NCBI GenBank assembly: GCA_027579435.1
Contig: JANBPK010000400.1
Span: 1 to 28,475 of the forward strand
Direction of reading: 5' to 3'
Length of the DNA stretch: 28,475 nt
Origin: Candolleomyces eurysporus
Taxonomy: Eukaryota > Basidiomycota > Agaricomycetes > Agaricales > Psathyrellaceae
Positions within the stretch are counted from its first letter, which is position 1; the number at the start of each line of letters is the position of its first letter. Positions 21,017 to 28,475 of the stretch are shown one piece after another. The position numbers and the translations under genes were made by a program. The notes under the pieces are model-generated. The model was not told the origin of the DNA. It was given only the letters and a program-made list of their open reading frames with translations, and ran no database searches.

Positions 21017-21911
21017 TTCGAGAGTATTGAAAGTTTATTTGATACCCTGGGTCAACTTCTCTGGATACTTAAAGTCTGGTGGAGAAGCTGGTGGCTATCG
21101 AGCTGGGGAGAGCGGCCGTTGCCGCTGATTGGTGGAACTCCGGGTTGGTATGGGTAGTTTGACCAGGGAAGGATGTTGACAAGAGAATGTGTCAGCGACC
21201 GTAGAGAAAAGTGGAGGCTATCTGTTTTAGCCTTCCATTCGATTGGCCGGTGGTGAGCGGGATGTATGTGGCGTCCTCTATGTTCAATGAGTTTGCTCGT
21301 GCTATTAACGTTGACCGTTGCGCATCCCCATTGACAGTCACTAAGTAAGGCGCTTGGGGAGGTATGCTTTCCGTACGCAATACATGGGTGGGATGTTCTG
21401 TAGCGAGACAGCGAGAGGATGAAAGTGATCATGGGGACGTGCCCACGATAGACAGGCTAAATCCTTTCTCACGGTTCATCTAATCTTATCGCTGGCGTTT
21501 GATGGTAATGCATCAGACCTTCACAGTAACAGGGTGGAGTGGACGGCACTGAGGTCACGTATTGAAAGTCTCCATAATCATGAAGCATATACAAGAAGAG
21601 GAAGACACCGAAGTGAACGAGTGGAAGAAGAGCCTTAAAACTTGAAGACATAGGATCTATGCCACTTCCGTATATCATAAATTAACCAACAGAGGATTCT
21701 ACTTCACAGAGCCTTGGAGAGGATTAGGTCAGAGGTAAAGCTTCTCCGGAATGAAAGCTTTGCCAAAAGATTGTGGAGGCACTTCAATTCTGATGGAAAA
21801 GTCGTGGAGGAGATACCGATTTTGATGATGCGATCCAGCTGTGTTTCTCTGAGTTCATTTTTGCCATCGTGTCTATGACTGATATCCGGGTCTTTAGTTC
21901 CAGGTGTCTTT
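21017..21911. other. Intergenic region
   Basis: Divergent flank between the leftward SDR and the rightward NLR-like pseudogene. It holds the SDR promoter; no other gene seen. Confidence 0.45.
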
Positions 21912-24705
21912 GATGACGACGGCCGACGTTCTGAAGAACCTCCGACAAGGAAACTCAGTCCAGATTATTGAGACGCTTTTGCAAAGGTTCAAAGATGAAA
22001 TCGGTTTGTCATCCTAACCCCGGTCTAGTGGTTTGTGGCTAGAATTTATCTCTGAAGCTTTGGAAATCGATCGAATCTTCGCGGCGTACCCAACTCTCGA
22101 GGTGCCTCCTGGGACTCAAACAAGGCCTTCCTTTCTACGACACGTATTGTGCATCGACGAGAAATCAAGTCGTGGATCGATATATCGACCCAGCGATTCT
22201 CGGCAAAGCTCCTCCTAATTGCTGATGGAATGGGAAGTGGGAAGACGTCTCTTCCTCGTTCCGTCTGCCAGCAAGCGCAAAAGAATGGTTGTCTCGTGGC
22301 GTATTTCTTATTCTCCAGACTCAGAGCTGAAGAATCCAATTCCCGGCATTGCTTTGGCTTACTTATTCGGGGACTTTGCCGCCTCAGCTGTGCTGTCCGG
22401 GACGAAATCGTTTTAATTCTTCGGAAGGACGAAGCCGCCAACTTCGAGAAATCATCCTCCCCATTTGCCGTATACTCCTGAGAAAGGTTCCACTAGTTGT
22501 GGTGATTGACGCCCTTGACAAAGACCCGGACACTGAACTTCTAAAGGTACTTCAAGATGCGATTCCCCTTTTACCCTCGAGCCTTTGCTTCATTGTAACA
22601 ATCCGCCCGCAAGCTGCGATCATGTCCCGACTTCAAGGACGGTCGCACGTTCGACGCCTGCCCCTCTTCCTTGCTCAAGGGTAAGATGGCCTCCAGGATA
22701 TCCACAGACACGTTCAGGAGAGGCTCCGCGATCCGCCTTTCTGGGGAACCGTCTTCCTCAATAAGTTTGTCAAGGGCTTCGTCGACAGGTCGGAAGAGGA
22801 CTCACTGCATTTTGATCAGGACCTCCAGGAAACCATCGCCTCCCCACAAGGCGCTCAGAGTCATCCCAATGCAGAGGGAAAGCTGGACGATCTTTACGGG
22901 CAGATTCTTATGAAGCTTATATGGAGTGATGAACGCTTAGCCCGAGCATACAGGGCGTTCATCCAAGGAGCCAATATCGTTGAAAGCCCTGGCAGCCTTG
23001 TGCGCGCACGATCCCAATGTAGACCTTGAATCGGTTGCCGAAATACCTAAGCGTCTTCGCTCACTGCTCGACAACTTCTACCCCGATGTGCCAGCCAAGC
23101 CCACTCGATTACTGCATTTGTCGGCCCGGGACTAACTTACTAAACGAGCACCCGAGGGCCAGCTCGTATCACCTTGACATCGGAGAATGCCATCGCACAA
23201 TGCCCCAGCTTACAGCCGGTACCATAGAGGCTGAGCTCGACCCTGACAATCTCGGTCTAGGATACATTTCCGACAACTGGGTGATGTGGCAAATTCCTAG
23301 AATTCCTAAGCTCCTGCTCCTGTCGATTCTTCATTGATCATGTTGTTCAATCCGGCACAAAGGAGGACCTTCTCCCAATTGCGCAGCTTCATGACTTCCT
23401 GTCACCCCATACAAAGTCGTTGCTCGAGCTTTCGGCAGATCTGGAGCAGTGCTTGAGCATAAGACCACTATTGGTATGAATAAAGGTGCGTTCTCTCTTA
23501 CCTGCAAAAAGGTGTGATCGGCAGCTCGAATACAACTGGCCAAAAGTCTCACAGGCGAAGGCATATTTCTCGGTGGCTTTGGTCATCACAAAGAAGTGAG
23601 GAGATCGCTAGACAGGAAGCCGTGGATATCTTCCGCCAGCTTGCCGAGGACGATCGTCTCGCTTACGATGAGCCGTTTTCGTTTGCGTTGCACAGTCTCT
23701 CCATTCGTCTCGAGGATGCCGTGGACACCTATCGTCGATTAGCGCGCAATGGGCCAGGAGCATTTGGGCAAGGCTTATCTCGATGTTTAGAAGCCTTATC
23801 CGATCGCTTCAGCCAGTTGAAACGACATGAAGACGCGCTGACGACAATCGAAGAGGTAGTGGCGATTTATCGTCGAATGGAGCTGAGGGAGCACACAGTT
23901 GCTGCCGGAGATCTTGCGGACAGCCTTGATGCGCTAAGCAACTGTCTCTACGACCTGAATCGCTTTGACGAATCACTCGCTACCGTCGACAAGGCTATTG
24001 AGCCCTATAGGCAGCTGGGAGATTCAACATGATGGTCCTCCCGATCACGGTGAGTAAGCTCACTCAGAAATCGTTCTTGGATGCTGAAAGCTTTGGATCG
24101 GTCTGAGGGAGGTTTAGCGGCGGGCCAGGAAAGTGTTCAAACCTACCACCAGCTTTCCGAAGACAATCCAGACAAGTATAGAGCAGACCTTGCGCTGGTT
24201 CTCAGCGATGGCTGCCTGCTATGACAGCCTTGGACGCTATGACGAAGCCTTGGACTTCGAAGCAACGGTGGTTGGCTTCTATTGCATAGACGCTCCGGAA
24301 GGCGCTCCTTTGCCAGATCGCGCAAGGCTTGTCACTGGGTCGGCTAATCTTGCAATATTCCTGGAAAGGGTCGATCGTCATGACGACTCCTTGATCGCAT
24401 CGGAAGAGGCGGTTGCGATTGATCGTCAACTTGCGGGAAAAGAGCCAGACAGGTAAGTACCAGGAGCTTCTGGCCATGGCTCGCTCCCTGAAGGGTCATT
24501 ACAGCTACCTCATGGACCTGAAGCGCAACGAGGAGGCGTGCGTTGTGATTAGAGAGAGGATGGCCATTCTTTGATGGAGCGTGAGGGGCAAAAGTACGGA
24601 GTGATCTGGGAAGATTGTCTGTCCAAGCCTCATCAATGCCTGGAGGGCTTGGGTGGGCACGAGGAAGAGGTAAAAAGGCTTCTAAAAGAATGGATGAAGA
24701 TTTGA
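21912..24705 (+). pseudogene. Decayed NLR-like gene (NACHT/P-loop ATPase plus TPR repeats)
   Basis: Pieces of one protein lie in order but in changing frames. A Walker A motif (LLIADGMGSGKTS, about 22205-22245) is followed by a FLFSR segment typical of fungal NACHT proteins, a Walker B (PLVVVIDALDK, about 22490-22520) and an FIVTIRPQAAI sensor-like strand. A helical region follows (LDDLYGQILMKLIWSDERLARAYRAF; KALAALCAHDPNVDLESV; LLHLSARD), then TPR-like repeats from about 23590 (YRRLARNGPGAFGQGLSRCLEALSDR, YDSLGRYDEALDFE). The frame changes near 22130, 22435, 22980, 23140, 23320, 23490, 24030, 24205, 24450 and 24573, with stops TAA at 22682 and 23133. One intron (24050-24117) still joins in phase. 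The 5' end is unsure; MTTADVLKNLRQGN at 21912 may be the start. By family, a cytosolic sensor of non-self or incompatibility; here apparently dead. Confidence 0.75.
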
Positions 24706-24837
24706 ATTCCCTGTCTCATTTGTAAGGCATGATCGTACAAGAGTAAATAATTGACAAGACTGCTGAAAGAGCCAGGTTTTCAATCATCTACTGAACATGA
24801 ACCCCGAGTTCCTTTCCTTATGAATATATGCGCAGCC

Positions 24838-26842
24838 TCAGATATGCAAAAGCTGATTTACGGTACCGGACGCTAAGGAAAAGATATTGGTGACCAGGAA
24901 CACGAGAACGGTCCTGAATACTTACGAACACCAGTAAGAGCATTCTTCGTGCTCAAATTCTTGATTTTGGCCTCCATCGCACTGGGGGAGACGTTCCCAT
25001 CCTTGCCGATCAGGTAAGCGACAACTCCGGCGACGTGTGGCGTGGCCTATATATCGTTAAAATGGAAAACGCGACAGCAAATCTTATCGTCGAATGCATA
25101 CCATAGAAGTGCCGGAAATGCTCCTTGTAGCCTAGAGAAGGGAGAGGTATGAGGTACAGCGATAATTTAAATTTGACGACGCTTACTGTGTTGCTTCCAA
25201 TCCAGCTGCTGATAACGTTGGCCCCAGGTCCCCAGACGTCGATGACGGTACCAAAGTTGGAGAATGAGGCCTTCGCATCGGCAATGGTTGAGGCAGCGAC
25301 AGTGATAGCTGATGGTGCCCTGGCAGGGGAAGTATTCTGGGCATTGACGTTCGCGTTGCCAGCAGCGACCTATCGGACAGATATACTTAAGGTGTTTAGA
25401 CAATTCCTAGCTCAAGGATACGAACCACAACATGGACGCCAGCAGCCGTAAGCTTGAGAAAGGGTTCAGAGAACACTTCAACCGGACACCCTCGAGCTAA
25501 TGACAGGGCCCACTCACCGCGGACACAGCACTGTCTAGGGCCGAGGCGGCAGCCCCGCCGAGAGACATGGATACGACAGACGGACGGCCCGAAGCTCTAG
25601 CCTGAGTAAGCACCCAGTTCAAACCGGAGACACTGTTGGCAAAATTCAGTTGAAGCAATGCGGATCGCAGAAACCATGGCTTGAAAGAGCACTGACATTC
25701 CACTTGTGGCGCCGGAGCTAGTAAAAACAGAAGTGAGCATTGGTTATGGCTTTCCGGGCGAGGATCTCGTACCCGGAAGAGTTGAGGACCTGAACAGCAA
25801 TGATGTTCGCTTTCTGAAATAGGTAACCAATGTAAGATGCCAGAGCTAAGGAAAAAATCAACAATCCTTACCTTTGCCACGCCGAACTGAGAGCCGGCGG
25901 CGGTCCCTCTGGAGAGCATCCGTTAGAAAAAAGTGTGTGCGGAAGGGAAAAGGAACCTTACGCGCAGTGAGTTCCATGGCCGTGACCATCGGTCGACCTA
26001 ATCTCAGCTGGTTGAGCGGTACCCTTAGTAATCAAAAATTCTTGCTCACGTTCCGACGAAAGAAGTTCCCCAGCGCGCTCGGCCACCGAATTGACTCTAA
26101 AATTGCATCTTCAGAACCGTTGGCATCTCAATAAAACCTCGGAATATAACGCACGTGAGATACCAATACACCAGTATCTGTAAGATGCGATCGTGATCAG
26201 TGCCAAGCTAAACGAAGAAGGTTTCTATACCTACCAACAATGTAAATGTCGACACCTTCTCCGGCGCTATCGTCGTATTCGTATCGATAGTTCAAAGCAC
26301 TGGAAAACGAGCCATTAACAGGCACCCAATGATTAGAATTGACAGAGCCTACGCAGTGTCAGTGCTAGCAATTTTCGCACTTTGGCTGATTCTCTGCAGA
26401 CCCCAAGGGGCGTTAGTCCTATTCCGGGTTCAGATGGATTCAATCATGCTGAAAGGAGGAATATTCACTGAGCAGCAAAGGCATGCATGATGCCATCCTC
26501 GCTGATGGACTCGACGTCATCGGATGCTCGTAAAGTGTTGAGAGTGTTCTGGTCAACGTTAACTGGATAAAGAAGCAACGAAACAGTCAGATCGCGTGGC
26601 TAAGAGAACTAAGAGGCGGATTTACCGGCAATGCCATTGATGATTTCTAAATCAGCAGTGGTCAAGTCAGCCTTGAGATTCGTGATCCAGCTCGCGGGAG
26701 AGACGCCGGGCTTGAACTTGACGATGTATTTTCCGCTGACCTCGCCTTGGTATCTCTCGACGGACTTGAGAGTCGTCGGTGCGGCAAAGACTAATCCCGT
26801 GAGGGAAAGAGACACAGCAGTAAGAACGGAGAAAAATCGCAT
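24838..26842 (-). CDS. Secreted subtilisin-like serine protease (S8A, proteinase K-like)
   Basis: Sixteen exons: 26626-26842, 26469-26562, 26381-26418, 26235-26348, 26155-26177, 26050-26096, 25962-25997, 25872-25908, 25773-25813, 25697-25717, 25518-25632, 25426-25452, 25187-25369, 25102-25131, 24926-25046 and 24838-24872. They join to a single 392-residue frame. Residues 1-20 are a signal peptide ([20 protein letters not shown]), about 37-103 an I9 propeptide ([22 protein letters not shown]), and the mature enzyme begins near [11 protein letters not shown]. Catalytic set: Asp155 (YIVDTG), His185 (GHGTHC), oxyanion Asn275 (VAAGN), Ser340 (ISGTSM). All are present, so it should be an active extracellular endopeptidase. 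Intron 3 is only 32 nt; reading through it gives a stop. A tandem paralogue lies upstream. Confidence 0.92.
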
Positions 26843-26937
26843 GTTGGCTTCGACTGGACGATATTAAGAAGAGTATGCAGCTCTACAAAGGAAGTCGGGA
26901 ACCCCTGTAGATGGTGAAACAAGGTCGACCTAAGCCC

Positions 26938-26945
26938 TTTTTATT
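26938..26945 (-). promoter_or_regulatory. TATA-like element of the subtilase gene
   Basis: AATAAAAA on the minus strand, about 95 nt before the ATG at 26842. A weak match to TATA, kept for its position. Confidence 0.3.
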
Positions 26946-27590
26946 GTCTTGAGGACGAGAGAGATACCGTTTGGAAGAATGGCGGAAATATACTGGAAAG
27001 TGGGTGCATTTCTTGGCTTCTGAGTTCGTGTCCCAGAGAAACGCAAGAAGCAGGGCACTAGTGCCAGTAAAGAGCAGATTAGGAATTTCGAGGACAGGCT
27101 TCACCATGTGGAAGAAGAAGTCGGCTGGTAAACGACGAGTACCTTGCAATGCCGAAGCCAGGTCAACCTCGTTGTTCGAAGTTCAGGTGGGATAAACCTG
27201 GGTAGTCCGTGAATTTAAGGTCAAGATGCAAGGATATCTAGAACATCAAAGGGCCTTTGAGTGGCATATCATCCATATCTTTGATCACGCTCCCTCTGAA
27301 TAATCGGGTGGCCCGGGGCGCGATGTCGAAAACACTGAATACAAGGCAAAAGAAGCTGCTCACGCCTTTCTTTGATTCGGTTGACCCGGGACGGTTCTTT
27401 GTGTTGAACGGAGGACCTTTGACTTTGCCTCGGATAATCTCCCATACTCATGCGCCGACTTCAGACACGAGCAAAGAACAGTCAGCAATTGAGTGAATAC
27501 CGAAGTAATCTGGCTGTTCGGAAAGATTGGGTATAATAGAGAACAAGCCCGGACCCACCACTGCCGGCCATCCACTCATACGACGACGCG

Positions 27591-27610
27591 TCGATGGCAA
27601 TCGATGGCAA
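27591..27610. repeat. 10-bp tandem duplication
   Basis: TCGATGGCAA occurs twice head to tail. Too short to classify. Confidence 0.6.
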
Positions 27611-27830
27611 TCTTCGATCTTATCTTATCACCGATGAGATTATCCGACTTGGTTGACGTTGATATCGACACCGACAGGATGGCTAGTGTTCACGGAAGAG
27701 ATAACCGAAGAAATTTATCACTCGAATAATACAAGACATTGTGCAATACAGTCATCGAGAACTGAGAAACAAGAAATACAAAATTTTCCTTCTACTCAAT
27801 AAAAACACGTCAGTTCGAAGTTGGTTATCA

Positions 27831-28475
<645 letters not shown>

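Overview
This window looks like nuclear DNA from a filamentous basidiomycete, most likely an Agaricomycete. The genes are packed on both strands and carry many short spliceosomal introns (mostly 47-68 nt, GT...AG). The gene families are also typical of mushroom-forming fungi: a long TPR-CHAT protein, an F-box protein, an I66-type (mycospin-like) protease inhibitor, a short secreted tyrosinase, multi-intron S8 subtilases and a NACHT/TPR NLR-like gene. I cannot name the species from sequence alone. Scattered single Ns, nearly all beside homopolymers, break several reading frames. Ignoring one N restores the frame in most of those cases, so they look like assembly ambiguities rather than mutations.

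Layout. 1-2480 (-): 3' part missing, low-complexity and coiled-coil protein. 3189-4524 (-): hypothetical acidic protein ending in a CaaX-like CVIC. 4525-6036: gene-poor. 6037-6703 (+): I66-like protease inhibitor, three exons. 7074-8699 (-): F-box protein, one exon. About 9591-13721 (+): TPR-repeat protein with a C-terminal CHAT protease domain. 14627-15382 (-) and 17517-18355 (-): two paralogous proteins with an uncharacterised N-terminal domain and a C-terminal ubiquitin-like domain, sharing intron positions. They flank a six-exon tyrosinase at 15689-16986 (-). 18356-19874: gene-poor. 19875-21016 (-): eight-exon short-chain dehydrogenase/reductase. About 21912-24705 (+): a decayed NACHT/P-loop plus TPR gene with about ten frame changes and two in-frame stops. 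24838-26842 (-): 16-exon secreted subtilisin-like protease with a complete catalytic set. 27875-28475 (-): 3' end of a tandem paralogue of that protease, running off the window.

No operon logic is expected in a fungus, so links between neighbours are inference. The suggestive theme is signalling proteolysis: a TPR-CHAT protein with an apparently intact His/Cys dyad, two double-domain ubiquitin-like proteins next to it, a dead NLR-like gene, secreted proteases and a protease inhibitor. The ubiquitin-like pair is the least explained part. Exon models for the UBL pair, tyrosinase, SDR, inhibitor and first protease were assembled by hand from splice signals, reading phase and paralogue comparison, and each closes into one open frame.
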